In this document: positions 1-9,264 of the stretch, in pieces
How positions within the stretch are numbered: the stretch's first letter is position 1
How the letters are laid out: every line of letters begins with the position of its first letter
NCBI RefSeq assembly: GCF_010731615.1
Contig: NZ_AP022618.1
Location: forward strand, 1,302,001-1,366,000
Length of the DNA: 64,000 nucleotides
Direction: 5' to 3'
DNA from: Mycolicibacterium insubricum
GTDB taxonomy: Bacteria > Actinomycetota > Actinomycetes > Mycobacteriales > Mycobacteriaceae
Notes under the pieces: generated by a model
What the model was told of the DNA's origin: nothing
What the model saw: only the letters and a program-made list of their open reading frames with translations
Databases searched by the model: none
Program-made: the position numbers and the translations under genes

Positions 1-2
1 CC

Positions 3-251
3 TCCGAGCACGACCCGATCGACAACGAGTTCTACAAGCTGATCCGCAACAGCGAGATCCTCGACTTCCTCCTCGGCGACATCACCAACGCCGACGCCGG
101 CATCCCGGTCGGCCGCCGCATCCCCGGCGGAATCGGATTCACCTCGCCGATCCCGCCGATGACGATGGCCGTCATCAAGGTCACCCACACCAACCCGGCC
201 GGCAAGATCAGCATGGTCATGCCCCAGTGGTACCGGCGGGGCCTGGGCTAA
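3..251 (+). CDS. Phage minor tail protein, C-terminal fragment
   Basis: An open frame entering from the left edge gives 82 residues and ends at TAA, which overlaps the ATG of the next gene (TAATG). The fragment is soluble and ends in MPQWYRRGLG. Its place directly before a Gp37-like tail gene suggests a baseplate or distal-tail minor protein, but the visible part has no recognisable domain. The 5' end is outside the window. Confidence 0.6.
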   Translation, partial: SEHDPIDNEFYKLIRNSEILDFLLGDITNADAGIPVGRRIPGGIGFTSPIPPMTMAVIKVTHTNPAGKISMVMPQWYRRGLG

Positions 252-1963
252 TGCGGCAGTACACCGCACCGGTCGACGCCCTCGCGAAGTACCGGCTCCT
301 CGATGGGCGCCGCGAACTGTGGCGCCGCGCCGGCAAACAGAAACCACTGCTGCGCGTCCTCGACAAGCGGCTGCAATACCTCGGCACGCTGCGCGGCCAG
401 GTCCGCGAAGGCGACTGGGAACGCCTCTGGGACGACACCGGCGTCGGCAAGATCCGCATCCGCCGCGACGACTGGCTCGCCGACCTCATGGCCCGCGGCA
501 CCCGCTACGTCGAAGACCTCCACCTGGCCATCGACCTCAACCCCAACATCCGCTCCTGGAAAACCCGCCTCGGCTACCGCATCCAATCCGTGGTGGCCAC
601 CAAAGACGAAGACGGCACCTACTGGGTGGATCTCGAGCTGGTGTCCCTGCGCGAGCACGCCAAGCACATCGCCCTGATCCCCACCCCGGTGTCCGCGCCG
701 GAATTCCAGCCACTCAAGGCCTGGATCTGGATCCAGAACGCCCGCAGCGGCTTCGCATTCACCACGTTCCTCAACCTGATGCGCACCTTCTTCCCGATCC
801 TCGCCATCCCCACCAGCTGGGCCGACCCGGTGCACTGGCTGACCAGCCGCGCCGGCAACCTCTCCCCGCTGCACTGGCCGATCCAGGTCCAATTCGTCAA
901 CCCGATCACCGACCAGTCCCGGATCGTGCCGATCACCGCGAAAGCGCAGATGCTGCACGACATCCACGCCCCCATCGGCGACGACACCGGCGTCGGCCTG
1001 ATCGACTACCTCTGGCTGGAAGAAGACGACACCAGCCCCCACCCCGAACTCGCCGCCCTCGTGGGCGAGAAGCTCGCCCGCCCGTCACGCAACTGCATCG
1101 TGCTGGCCTTCGAGCAGAAAGACGGGGTCACCGGACCCACAGGAACCGCCGCCGACGGCGCCCTGTCGACGATCGGCGCGGTCCTCGACGACACCATCAC
1201 CGAAGTCATCCTCCCGCTCGACCAGGACGGCGACGGGATCACCGACCCCCTGTTCCGCCGGCTCCTCGGCGTCGCACCGGAGAAACCGTCCCTGGTGTGG
1301 CGCGACTGCAAACACAGCGGAATCCTCACCAGTTCCCATCGGATGCAACGCGGCACCGCCACCACCGTGTGGACCGGCGGCCACAGCCCGACCATCCTCA
1401 ACCAGACCATCAGCTTCGTCGTCCGCTATGCCCTGGCTCAACTGGAGCAGGTGATCAATTACGGCATGGGCGCCTACCAGCAATACGGCACCTCGGGCCT
1501 CGACAACGTCTACCAGGGCCAGGCCGACGACATCTTCTTCGCCTGGCAGAAATTCTCCAATCCCAAAGTCGCCCTGTGGCTCAACGACTACGCCATGCTC
1601 GACCACGTCGAATCCGGTAACGGCTTCGCCTGGGTCGTCTCCAGCGCGCTCACCCTGCGCCAGGGCCTGCACAAGACCTCCCCGAAGGTCTCGTTCACCA
1701 TGACCGCCCGCGATGGCTGCCCGCACGTCTACGGATTCGACTACGTCGTCGGCGACCGCGGCATGTGGGAAGTCGACGGCATCTACTACGTCGACCAGAT
1801 CCGCGGCACCAAATGGTCGGTGTCCGAAGAACAACCACTCCTGCCGGCACTCACGATCGGCAAGGAACGTGACCACGACCCGTTCGAATCCGGCATGAAA
1901 GCCCTCGCCGACGGCTGGAACGCCATCGGCTCCATCATCGGCGGCGCGGCGGTCGGCGCATGA
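251..1963 (+). CDS. Minor tail protein, siphovirus Gp37-like family
   Basis: This 570-residue protein starts at the ATG overlapping the upstream stop codon; that start is preferred to an in-frame GTG 24 bases earlier because it gives translational coupling. The N-terminal part has the pattern of actinophage Gp37-like tail proteins: a short beta-rich region with WDDTGVGKIRI followed by RDDW near residues 60-75. Aromatic, beta-rich segments follow (WIWIQNARSGF, TSWADPVHWL). The C-terminus is small-residue rich. In this family the protein is a baseplate or tail-tip component made just after the distal tail protein. It overlaps the next gene by ATGA. Assignment rests on motif pattern and context. 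Confidence 0.8.
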   Translation: MRQYTAPVDALAKYRLLDGRRELWRRAGKQKPLLRVLDKRLQYLGTLRGQVREGDWERLWDDTGVGKIRIRRDDWLADLMARGTRYVEDLHLAIDLNPNIRSWKTRLGYRIQSVVATKDEDGTYWVDLELVSLREHAKHIALIPTPVSAPEFQPLKAWIWIQNARSGFAFTTFLNLMRTFFPILAIPTSWADPVHWLTSRAGNLSPLHWPIQVQFVNPITDQSRIVPITAKAQMLHDIHAPIGDDTGVGLIDYLWLEEDDTSPHPELAALVGEKLARPSRNCIVLAFEQKDGVTGPTGTAADGALSTIGAVLDDTITEVILPLDQDGDGITDPLFRRLLGVAPEKPSLVWRDCKHSGILTSSHRMQRGTATTVWTGGHSPTILNQTISFVVRYALAQLEQVINYGMGAYQQYGTSGLDNVYQGQADDIFFAWQKFSNPKVALWLNDYAMLDHVESGNGFAWVVSSALTLRQGLHKTSPKVSFTMTARDGCPHVYGFDYVVGDRGMWEVDGIYYVDQIRGTKWSVSEEQPLLPALTIGKERDHDPFESGMKALADGWNAIGSIIGGAAVGA

Positions 1964-2334
1964 CCCGCGACCCCAAGGCCCGCGAACTGATCGAAGCCGC
2001 AGCACGACTCACCGACGCCCTCGCGTACGCCCGAGGCCCCCGCGGCGAGGTGCTATTCCTCACCGACGACCAACGCGTCGCGTTCGCGTTCCACCTCGCC
2101 CGCGCCGGCGCCGACATCATCCCCGGCAACGCGATCATCAAACGCCGCGCCATCCCCGACCGGCCCGGCCAACTCACCGGCGTCATCGACTGGGTCCCCG
2201 TCGACACCCCCGACGACCCCACCCTGCCCGAACCCATCAGCGCAGTCGGACCCGTCCCGACACCCCCGGAACTACCCGACCTCGACGAACTCGTCCCCTG
2301 GCACACCAACACCCGAATCGAAGGTGACCGATGA
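1960..2334 (+). CDS. Phage tail-region hypothetical protein
   Basis: This 124-residue protein starts at an ATGA overlap with the preceding tail gene and overlaps the following gene by four bases, so all three are translationally coupled. The first 85 residues look alpha/beta and soluble; the last 40 are rich in Pro, Asp and Glu. No known domain is recognised. Its fixed place between two minor tail genes suggests a small structural or assembly protein. Confidence 0.7.
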   Translation: MTRDPKARELIEAAARLTDALAYARGPRGEVLFLTDDQRVAFAFHLARAGADIIPGNAIIKRRAIPDRPGQLTGVIDWVPVDTPDDPTLPEPISAVGPVPTPPELPDLDELVPWHTNTRIEGDR

Positions 2335-3392
2335 CCTCCATGATCCCGGCCGGCCAGCCGTTCCACATCATCGACGTGATGTCGATGCTGCACTTCTTCG
2401 GCGTCCTGTCCGACGGCGAAGTGCCCGGCCTGCAAGCCGTCACCATGGAAGGCGTCGGCGACGACCTCGTCATCACCATCCCCATCGCCAAAGGCGACAA
2501 AGGCGACGACGGCCTGCCCGCACCCGCCGTCGACATGCAGATCGACCCCACCATCACCCTCCCGTCGCAGCTGCCCACCAACCTCGGCGCCAACGACAAG
2601 GGCAAAACCTGGTGGCTCGGCGACCTGCTCTACTACTGGACCGGCTCCGGCTACATCACCCGCCCCGCCGGCTACCCCGGCCGCCCCGGCCCCGTCCCGC
2701 AGCTCTCCGTCACCGGCGAAGCGATCGACCCGTCGCTGCCGTTCGTCGTCGAGCAGTCCGGCAACGCCCTCGCCCCGCACCTGCACCTCAAAGTCCCCGC
2801 CCCCCGCGGATTCACCGGCCCGGCCGCCGCCATCCGCGACGCCCTCGACTACGACAACTCCCACCCGCCGAACAACGGCCAGATCCCCACCTGGAACGAG
2901 ACCGAACAGAAGTGGCAGCCCAGCGACTTCGCCTCCAAGCACCCGCAGCTCTTCTCGATCCCCGAGTCCGCATTCACCAACGTCACCCAGATCATCAACG
3001 GCCGCGTCCCGATCCTGTCCTACCCGATGCCCGTCTTCGACTTCGCCTGGGTCCCCTACGTCACCGGACACTTCAAGGCCTTCGGCGTCGACCTCAACAT
3101 CCTCGACCCCTTCAAGATCGGCGCCGAAGTCCGCATCGGTGACCCCGTCAACGGGCAGCTCGTCGGCCGCGGCAAAGGCACCATCGCGCAGGAAACCACC
3201 GTAATCCCGCACTTCTCCTCCCACGGCGACCCCGACACCGCGGTCACCCCCGACAACGGCACCGCCCAGATCAACGCCGGCCAACAGATGACGCTGACCG
3301 TCAACCTCGTCAACGACGGCATCCTCGGCGCCTACTCCTTCAACCGCGCCGACGCCCAACTGTCCGTCCTGGCCGTCCCCCAGGGCCTCTGA
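2331..3392 (+). CDS. Minor tail protein with short collagen-like segments
   Basis: This 353-residue protein starts at an ATG overlapping the previous stop. Residues around 55-65 contain GDKGDDGLPAP, and a second Gly-Pro rich stretch, PGRPGPVP, lies near residue 115. Such short collagen-like linkers are common in actinophage tail fibres. The C-terminal half has beta-rich segments (RIGDPVNGQLVGRGKG, QINAGQQMTLTVNLV) typical of a fibre head. It is probably part of the tail tip or a side fibre. It ends four bases inside the next gene's neighbourhood, with TGA sharing its A with the next ATG. Confidence 0.7.
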   Translation: MTSMIPAGQPFHIIDVMSMLHFFGVLSDGEVPGLQAVTMEGVGDDLVITIPIAKGDKGDDGLPAPAVDMQIDPTITLPSQLPTNLGANDKGKTWWLGDLLYYWTGSGYITRPAGYPGRPGPVPQLSVTGEAIDPSLPFVVEQSGNALAPHLHLKVPAPRGFTGPAAAIRDALDYDNSHPPNNGQIPTWNETEQKWQPSDFASKHPQLFSIPESAFTNVTQIINGRVPILSYPMPVFDFAWVPYVTGHFKAFGVDLNILDPFKIGAEVRIGDPVNGQLVGRGKGTIAQETTVIPHFSSHGDPDTAVTPDNGTAQINAGQQMTLTVNLVNDGILGAYSFNRADAQLSVLAVPQGL

Positions 3393-3676
3393 TGGCCTAC
3401 ACCCGCCAACTGCGCACCGTCATCCCCGTTCTCGCCGACCAACACACCGACGCCGACGACCAGACCCTCGTGTGGCTTGTCCGGGAGAGTTTCGAACGCG
3501 AAGCCGCCGGCGAAGAACTCGTCCTCACCGACTGGCGCGACTGCGGCGACATGGACCCCGCCGACGTCCCCCCTAAAACCGAACGCGACTTCCTCAAACG
3601 ACCCGCCACCGACTTCCGCTGGCGCATGTTCGAAGCCGTAGCCACCAGGGCGGTACCAGGTGCCGGCATCGATTGA
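3392..3676 (+). CDS. Small phage tail-region protein
   Basis: This 94-residue protein starts at an ATG sharing one base with the upstream TGA. It is strongly acidic, contains DWRDCGDMDPADVPPKTERD in its middle and has no membrane segment. No family is recognised. The following gene begins at a GTG 17 bases before this one ends, so the two are probably coupled. The close packing in the tail module argues that it is a genuine gene. Confidence 0.65.
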   Translation: MAYTRQLRTVIPVLADQHTDADDQTLVWLVRESFEREAAGEELVLTDWRDCGDMDPADVPPKTERDFLKRPATDFRWRMFEAVATRAVPGAGID

Positions 3677-6254
3677 CCTCGGCCGCGCCGTCGCGGTCAC
3701 CCACAACCCCAACCAACGACTCGACCAGGTTCTGCCCCCGCTCCCGCCATTCAACCCGCAGCAGGTGCTCGACGGCTTCCTGCAGATGGTCAAGGACCTC
3801 ACCGGACTCGACCTGACGCAACTCCGCGACGCACTCCAAGGCATCGACCTCACGCAGCCCGGCTCCATCCTCACCGCGATCGCCGCCGGGGCACTCAACC
3901 TCGGCCGCCTCGCCCAGGCCCTCGGCCTCCCCGACGTCGACCTCGACGACCCACCCACCATCGACGAGATCCGCACCTGGCTTCAGGACCGATGGACCGG
4001 CGTCATCGACCTGGCCCGCATCCCGCGGCTGCCGTGGTCGCACCTGGTCGACGGGTCCGCGGAACTCCTGACCGACCCGGGGTTCGACGCCGAGTTTTCC
4101 GCCGGCTCCGGGGTGGTGCCGGATAAGAACTTCGGCCGCCGGAAGCCAGGGTCGGCGCGGTTCGCGTGCGACGGCGGCCTGCACACCGCAGTGTCGAATC
4201 TGATCCCGGTGGACGAGGGCGAGACCCTACCCGTGTCGGTGTGGGTGTTCTACGAGGAGATCGTCGCCACCGCCGGCCAGAACGCCATCCGAATGTCGGT
4301 GCGGGACTACCGGATCGAACCGGACGGCACGACCCGGACGCTGCTGGCCACCACACTGGTGGCCGGTGTGCTGTCCCCGGTGGGGGAGTCGGCTGATCAC
4401 CCCGACCAGGTGGACGACTGGGTGAAGCTGGCCGGCGAGTTCACCGTGCCCGCTGGTGTCGATGAGGTGGTGCTGGAGGTCCAGACCACCCCAGACGCCA
4501 CCGACGGCACCATGTGGGCTGATGACGCCTCGGTGACCAAGACCCGCGACGGGATGCCGCAGGAGTGGATCCTGCACCTGGTCCCCGAACTCACCGACCT
4601 CGGTCACCGTATCGAAGCCGTCGTAGACGCAGCCCTGGATGCGCTGGGGTTGCCGAAGATCGGCAGCCTGTTCGACAAGCTGCTCGACTTCCAGGACGGA
4701 CTCGAAACGCTGCAAGACACGGCCGATCAGGCGTGGGTAAAGGGCGGGCAGGCCCTGACCAACGCGGCGGCTGTGGTCACCGACCTCGCCTCTGCGATGC
4801 GGAACGAGTACACCGGCGACGACGAAGCGATGATCTGGATCCAGAACACGTTCGGATTCTTCTCGCTGAGCATGTCCGGCTTCTACGAGTGGATCTCCAC
4901 GGCCACCACGTCATTCGGCTGGGAAGACTGGCAAGATTTCCGCGACAACGGCATCAAACCCGGCGCATTGTCCGCGGCGGTCGTGGATGGTCTGGAGCTG
5001 TTCCAGACCGTCCAGGATCAGATCAATGCCCTGCTGTCGCCGGACCCGGATCTGATGGTGGTGCCGATCAACGCCCTCGTGCAGGACGTCAAGGACTTCA
5101 TCATCGGTAACGGCGCGAAGACGTCGCGGCTCACCGGTGACGGAAAGCTCGACAAGACGAACGTGCTCGGCCTGCAGGTGGCGCTCGACGGCGCCGGCCA
5201 GGACGTCCGCGACGCCATCTGCAACTCGATGGGGATGACCGGCACCGGGCACACCGCCGCCGACGTCGTCACCGCCCTCACCCAGATCCCGGCCAGCGTC
5301 GTCCAGTCCGGTATCGACGGCGCCACCACCATCGACAACGCAATCCAGAAGGTGATCGACGGCGCGATCCAGGGCGCCGGGGACCTCGTCGGCAGCGGCT
5401 TCGCGATCGGTGACCTGATCGCCCAGATCGCGGGCCTACGCAAGGCGACCTCCGGTGCCAACTCTGCGGTGCTCGACGTGCAATCACAGCTGGCCGGGCT
5501 CAACCCCGCCGCGTCGTCGGAGATCGTGAACTTCGCCGAGTTCGCCAACGCCAGCACGCCGCCGTCGATGTTCACCAAGATCAACGACGTTGGTTCGGGT
5601 GGGATCGTCACGTCCGGCGGCCAGCTCGTCTGGTCCGGTGGTACCGGCCGGGAGTTCTACGCCTTCAACGGTGGCCCGTTGCAGACCGATTTGTTCGAGG
5701 TGTCGGCGGTGCTTCCGGCGGTGCCGTCGCACGGGTGGCTCGGCGCCGACGACAACAACTACGTGTACCTGTTCGGCCGGTGTGATTCCGGCGGCGACAA
5801 CATGGTGATCGCCCGGGCCGCGTGGGACGAAGTCCGGGTCTACAGCTTCAATTCCGGCACCTTCACGCAGATCGGGTCGACGCTGTCTCGGAGCGACGTG
5901 CTCACCGGCGGCTGCCGCATCTCATTCAAGGGCGGCACCGTCGTAGAGCCGAAGCGGTTCACGGTGGCGGTCAACGGAGAAGTGGTGCACAACGTTCTCG
6001 ACAGTGGCAATGTGTCGCTGATCGGCACCTCATATCGGTTGTGCGGCCACGGGATTGAGAAGGGCGGTTCCTACGACACGGCGAGGATCGCGACCTGGTC
6101 CATGATGGACGGCGGGGCGTCCGCCGGGTCCGGCGTCGTCGCCGGCTACAGCTCGTCCGGGCTGACGAACCTGGGCCTGTGGAAGGGCACGGCCGCGCAG
6201 TACGCAGCGATCGGCACCAAGAGCAGCAGCACCATCTACGTGGTGGCCGGCTGA
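3660..6254 (+). CDS. Large minor tail / receptor-binding type protein
   Basis: At 864 residues this is the largest tail protein here, starting at a GTG inside the end of the previous gene. Residues 1-140 are helical and Leu/Asp rich. About 140-290 form a beta-sandwich-like segment resembling carbohydrate-binding modules (LLTDPGFDAEF at its start, MWADDASVTK at its end). Then comes a long helical region to about 610 and a beta-rich C-terminal region (HGWLGADDNNYVYLFGR). The last 25 residues, including GLWKGTAAQYAAIGTKSSS, match the short C-terminal tag common in phage fibre proteins. A role in tail-tip or cell-surface binding is inferred. Confidence 0.75.
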   Translation: MPASIDLGRAVAVTHNPNQRLDQVLPPLPPFNPQQVLDGFLQMVKDLTGLDLTQLRDALQGIDLTQPGSILTAIAAGALNLGRLAQALGLPDVDLDDPPTIDEIRTWLQDRWTGVIDLARIPRLPWSHLVDGSAELLTDPGFDAEFSAGSGVVPDKNFGRRKPGSARFACDGGLHTAVSNLIPVDEGETLPVSVWVFYEEIVATAGQNAIRMSVRDYRIEPDGTTRTLLATTLVAGVLSPVGESADHPDQVDDWVKLAGEFTVPAGVDEVVLEVQTTPDATDGTMWADDASVTKTRDGMPQEWILHLVPELTDLGHRIEAVVDAALDALGLPKIGSLFDKLLDFQDGLETLQDTADQAWVKGGQALTNAAAVVTDLASAMRNEYTGDDEAMIWIQNTFGFFSLSMSGFYEWISTATTSFGWEDWQDFRDNGIKPGALSAAVVDGLELFQTVQDQINALLSPDPDLMVVPINALVQDVKDFIIGNGAKTSRLTGDGKLDKTNVLGLQVALDGAGQDVRDAICNSMGMTGTGHTAADVVTALTQIPASVVQSGIDGATTIDNAIQKVIDGAIQGAGDLVGSGFAIGDLIAQIAGLRKATSGANSAVLDVQSQLAGLNPAASSEIVNFAEFANASTPPSMFTKINDVGSGGIVTSGGQLVWSGGTGREFYAFNGGPLQTDLFEVSAVLPAVPSHGWLGADDNNYVYLFGRCDSGGDNMVIARAAWDEVRVYSFNSGTFTQIGSTLSRSDVLTGGCRISFKGGTVVEPKRFTVAVNGEVVHNVLDSGNVSLIGTSYRLCGHGIEKGGSYDTARIATWSMMDGGASAGSGVVAGYSSSGLTNLGLWKGTAAQYAAIGTKSSSTIYVVAG

Positions 6255-7561
6255 TGCCGGTCTACCTCGGCGACGTTCCGCTGGATTCCGCAGCCGTCGG
6301 CGCCACAGCGGCGTCCGCGATTTACCTTGGCAGCACCAAGATTTGGCCCGCCGTCACCTTCCCCTACGTCATCGAGAACTCGAACGTCACCGACGCCGAT
6401 GTGCCGGTCGGGGCGACCGGGTGCTGGGTCACGCTGCACGGCCCCGGGGCCGACGGGGCCGACGGTCCGCAGTCTTCCTATTCGTCGTCGGCGCGGACAG
6501 TGCAGGGCGGCGGCGGCGGTGGCGGCGGTGCAGCGATCCCGCGGTTCTTCATCCCCGCCTCGGCGCTCGGACCCACATGGTCACTGACCCTCGGCACCCC
6601 CGCACGGTCGGCCAGCGACTCGCGGTTCGTCTCCGGGACCATCACCTTGACGGCTGGTGGCGGCAAGGGCGGCGACGGCGGGACCGCCACCGCCACCGGA
6701 ATCACCGGGGTGACGACCATCGACGGCGGCAATGCCGCAAGCAACGCAATAGACAATGCAGATTCCACCGGCGCCGGTGCCGGCGGCGGCAAGGGCGGCA
6801 ACAGTCAAAAGTCGTCCAACGCAAGCCCCACCAACTTCTCCGGGATCGCGGGCGGATCCGCAACGGTCATCCCCGCAACCGGAGTCGCGCCGAACGGCGG
6901 CAACGGCGCGAAAGCTAGATCTTCGGGATCCCAGACCAGCGGCACAATGTACGGCGGTGGCGGCGGTGGCGGCGGCGGCGCGTATCCCGGTGGCGGACCC
7001 GCCACCACCTCCACCGTCAGCAGCGTTGGGGGCGACGGCGGCGCCGGCTACGTCAAGGTCGAGTGGGTCACCAACCACTACTGGTCCGCCCCGGACATCG
7101 GGTCCTGGTCCTTCACTCCTCCCGCGTGGGCAAAGGCCGGTGACCTCTGCGACGTGATCCTGATCGGCGGCGGTGTAGCCGGCGGGGAAGGCAGCAACAG
7201 CGCGACTGGTCCCGGTGGAAACGCCGCCAGCTATGTCACCCAAACCATCACCCTCGGGGTCCAGCTCGCGCCGAACGGGACCCTGTCTGGGACCGTCGGC
7301 GCTGGGGGAACACCGAACGGCAGTGCAGGTGGAGCCACCACCTGCACCCAGCTGGGTCTATCGGCCGCCGGTGCAACCGGAACCTCGGCCGGCCAAGCGG
7401 GCAAGACCCCGACCCCCGTCACCGTCGGAGGAACCACCTACGCGGATTTCGGCGCGGGCGGCGATGGTGGCCCCAGCAAGGGCATCTTCGGGCTCGGCAA
7501 CGGCACCGGCGCCCCGGGACAGCGCGGCGGCGTCCTCATCTGCGTCCGAGGAGCAAGCTGA
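6254..7561 (+). CDS. Glycine-rich minor tail protein with two tandem modules
   Basis: This 435-residue protein starts at an ATG overlapping the previous TGA; an upstream in-frame start would read through the previous gene. After a short N-terminal part (MPVYLGDVPLDSAAVG) there are two glycine-rich modules, about residues 40-275 and 275-435. Each opens with a hydrophobic beta segment (GCWVTLHGPGADG; LCDVILIGGG) and continues as G-rich loops, including a run of eight glycines. Such proteins form shafts or tips of mycobacteriophage tail fibres. Confidence 0.75.
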   Translation: MPVYLGDVPLDSAAVGATAASAIYLGSTKIWPAVTFPYVIENSNVTDADVPVGATGCWVTLHGPGADGADGPQSSYSSSARTVQGGGGGGGGAAIPRFFIPASALGPTWSLTLGTPARSASDSRFVSGTITLTAGGGKGGDGGTATATGITGVTTIDGGNAASNAIDNADSTGAGAGGGKGGNSQKSSNASPTNFSGIAGGSATVIPATGVAPNGGNGAKARSSGSQTSGTMYGGGGGGGGGAYPGGGPATTSTVSSVGGDGGAGYVKVEWVTNHYWSAPDIGSWSFTPPAWAKAGDLCDVILIGGGVAGGEGSNSATGPGGNAASYVTQTITLGVQLAPNGTLSGTVGAGGTPNGSAGGATTCTQLGLSAAGATGTSAGQAGKTPTPVTVGGTTYADFGAGGDGGPSKGIFGLGNGTGAPGQRGGVLICVRGAS

Positions 7562-7562
7562 C

Positions 7563-8774
7563 ATGAACTGGGCCGCCGACATCCTCACTCCCACGCGGGT
7601 GGCCCCGCGGGGATGGTTCGGCGAGCTGCACATCACCCCGGACCCGGCCTACACCGTCGGCTGGTGGATCATCCCGTCGGCCGTCGCCCGCAGCGAAGGC
7701 TCCGGCGCCGGTACGGCCGAGCTGATCGCCGCGCTGCGCGCCGAAGCCCACGGCGCCGGTAGTGGTGCCGGGATCGTCATCGCGGCCACCACCGCGGCGG
7801 CCCTGGGCGTCGGGCAGGGCACTGCCTCCCTGATCGCCGAAGTCCTCGCCGAAGCCGAAGCCTCCGGCGCCGGCGCCGCGACGGCGGTGCAGCACTACTA
7901 CGTCACGGCCGAGGGCACGGGTATCGGCGCCGGGGCCGCGTCGGCGCTGCTGCAGGCCACCGCGGCTGCGATGGGCACCGGCATGGGCGAGGCCGCGGTC
8001 AAGCTGACCACGCTGCTGCAGGCTGTCGGGGAAGGCACCGGCGGCACGGCGGGGCAGGCCATCGCCCGGCTGATCGCCACCGGCCAGGGCTCCGGCGAAG
8101 GAACGGCCACCGCGGTCATCAAGGCCACCGCCGCCGCGATGGGCGTGGGGATCGGCACGGCCACCGCCGTCGTCCGCGCGCTCACCGCTGCAGGTGGTGG
8201 GTCCGGCGCCGGCACCGCCAGCGCGGCGTTCCCGACGTTTGCCGCGGTCGTTGACCAGGTGACCGCCGCGGGCAATGTCGGGATCAAGTACTGGTGCAGG
8301 TACCTCGACCGCATCCTGCTCGGTGCGGGTGGCGCCGGGGGTGGTGGCGGCGCGGGGTTCCAGGATGGCAAGGGCGGTGATGCCGGCACCTGGGCGACCG
8401 GCAGCCAGGAGCGTGGCGTCGACCTGCCCTGGAGCATCGGCTACGTCAACGTCACCCCCGGCGGCGGTGGCAACCCCGGCGGTGGGTCCACCACCACCGT
8501 CATTAACGGTGCCACCACCACCGCGACCGGCGGGGCGAAAGGCTCCGGCATCAACCCGGTCGACGGGAACTGGCACTACGGCAAGAGCCCCGGCACCTCC
8601 CCGGCAGTGGCCGGGTGGACCGTCGCGGGTGGTGGCCAGCAGACGTCGAAGGGCTCCAACGGCAACAACTACGGCGGCGGTGGCGGCGGACAATCCGGCG
8701 GTCTGTTCGGCGGGTCCGGCAACACCGGCACCGGCGCACCCGGCTGCGCTTGGCTACGTCACCGCCAAACCTGA
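7563..8774 (+). CDS. Repeat-rich minor tail fibre protein
   Basis: This 403-residue protein starts two bases after the previous stop (TGACATG). Residues 1-43 are a tail-attachment-like N-terminus (WWIIPSAVAR). Residues 44 to about 222 consist of roughly ten imperfect repeats of 17-20 residues rich in Gly, Ala and Thr, with a GxGxGxA core followed by a small-residue helix-like stretch (ATAAAMGTGMG, ATAAAMGVGIG). From about residue 255 a glycine-rich module like that of the previous gene follows. The architecture suggests an elongated fibre with a glycine-rich tip. Confidence 0.72.
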   Translation: MNWAADILTPTRVAPRGWFGELHITPDPAYTVGWWIIPSAVARSEGSGAGTAELIAALRAEAHGAGSGAGIVIAATTAAALGVGQGTASLIAEVLAEAEASGAGAATAVQHYYVTAEGTGIGAGAASALLQATAAAMGTGMGEAAVKLTTLLQAVGEGTGGTAGQAIARLIATGQGSGEGTATAVIKATAAAMGVGIGTATAVVRALTAAGGGSGAGTASAAFPTFAAVVDQVTAAGNVGIKYWCRYLDRILLGAGGAGGGGGAGFQDGKGGDAGTWATGSQERGVDLPWSIGYVNVTPGGGGNPGGGSTTTVINGATTTATGGAKGSGINPVDGNWHYGKSPGTSPAVAGWTVAGGGQQTSKGSNGNNYGGGGGGQSGGLFGGSGNTGTGAPGCAWLRHRQT

Positions 8775-8808
8775 ACCACCACACCAACACTGATCGAGAG
8801 GAACCATC

Positions 8809-9195
8809 ATGGCCGCATCCGACGCATTCCGCATCAAGGCCGCCCAGGACATCGGCGCCCAAGGCGGACTGATCTCCCTGCACTCCGCCGCGGTGGATTG
8901 CTCCAGCACCGCCAACGCCAACGCCACCGAGGTATCCGGCGGCGGCTACACCCGCAAGACAACCGCCTGGGGCACCCCCGTGGCGGGGTCTGGCGGCGAC
9001 GCGGGCAAAGCTGTGATGACCGGAAGCACCCAGCAGTTCGACGTCGAAGCCGGGGACACGGTGTCGCACTTCTGTGTTCGCAAGGCCGATGGGACGCCGC
9101 TGTGGTCCGACATCCTCGTGCCCGGTCTGACCCTCAACTCGGCGGGTAACGGCAAGGTCGACGTCGTCGCCGTCTACAAGTACTCCCACCCGTAG
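8809..9195 (+). CDS. Small phage tail fibre / minor tail protein
   Basis: This 128-residue protein has an ATG preceded by GAGAGGAACC at a suitable distance. It is soluble and beta-rich, with small residues and Thr/Ser (GGDAGKAVMTGSTQQFDV; LTLNSAGNGKVDVVAVYKYSHP). It lies after the glycine-rich fibre gene and before the endolysin, where many mycobacteriophages carry a small fibre-associated protein. No catalytic motif is visible. The structural role is inferred from position and composition. Confidence 0.65.
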   Translation: MAASDAFRIKAAQDIGAQGGLISLHSAAVDCSSTANANATEVSGGGYTRKTTAWGTPVAGSGGDAGKAVMTGSTQQFDVEAGDTVSHFCVRKADGTPLWSDILVPGLTLNSAGNGKVDVVAVYKYSHP

Positions 9196-9199
9196 CCCG

Positions 9200-9220
9200 G
9201 TGCTCTAAACCCACTCGAAA
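9200..9220 (+). repeat. 21-bp direct repeat, copy 1 (upstream of endolysin)
   Basis: The 21-base sequence beginning GTGCTCTAAACCCACTCG is repeated exactly at 9265-9285. The 44 bases between the copies include an inverted repeat, ACCGCAG at 9226-9232 and CTGCGGT at 9250-9256. The second copy ends just before the endolysin ribosome binding site. Confidence 0.9.
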
Positions 9221-9264
9221 CCCCCACCGCAGACTGCGAAGTCGCTGACCTGCGGTCCTTCGTC

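Noticed and set aside
2490..2700. True collagen triple-helix domain in the 2331 tail gene
   Set aside because: Only a few GxY units are present (GDKGDDG, PGRPGP), too short for a stable collagen region; they are treated as linkers.
8740..8793. A frameshift giving the ending LGYVTAKPEPPHQH for the repeat-rich fibre protein
   Set aside because: The alternative frame reads plausibly, but the in-frame ending CAWLRHRQT also fits fibre C-termini, and there is no slippery homopolymer at the site.
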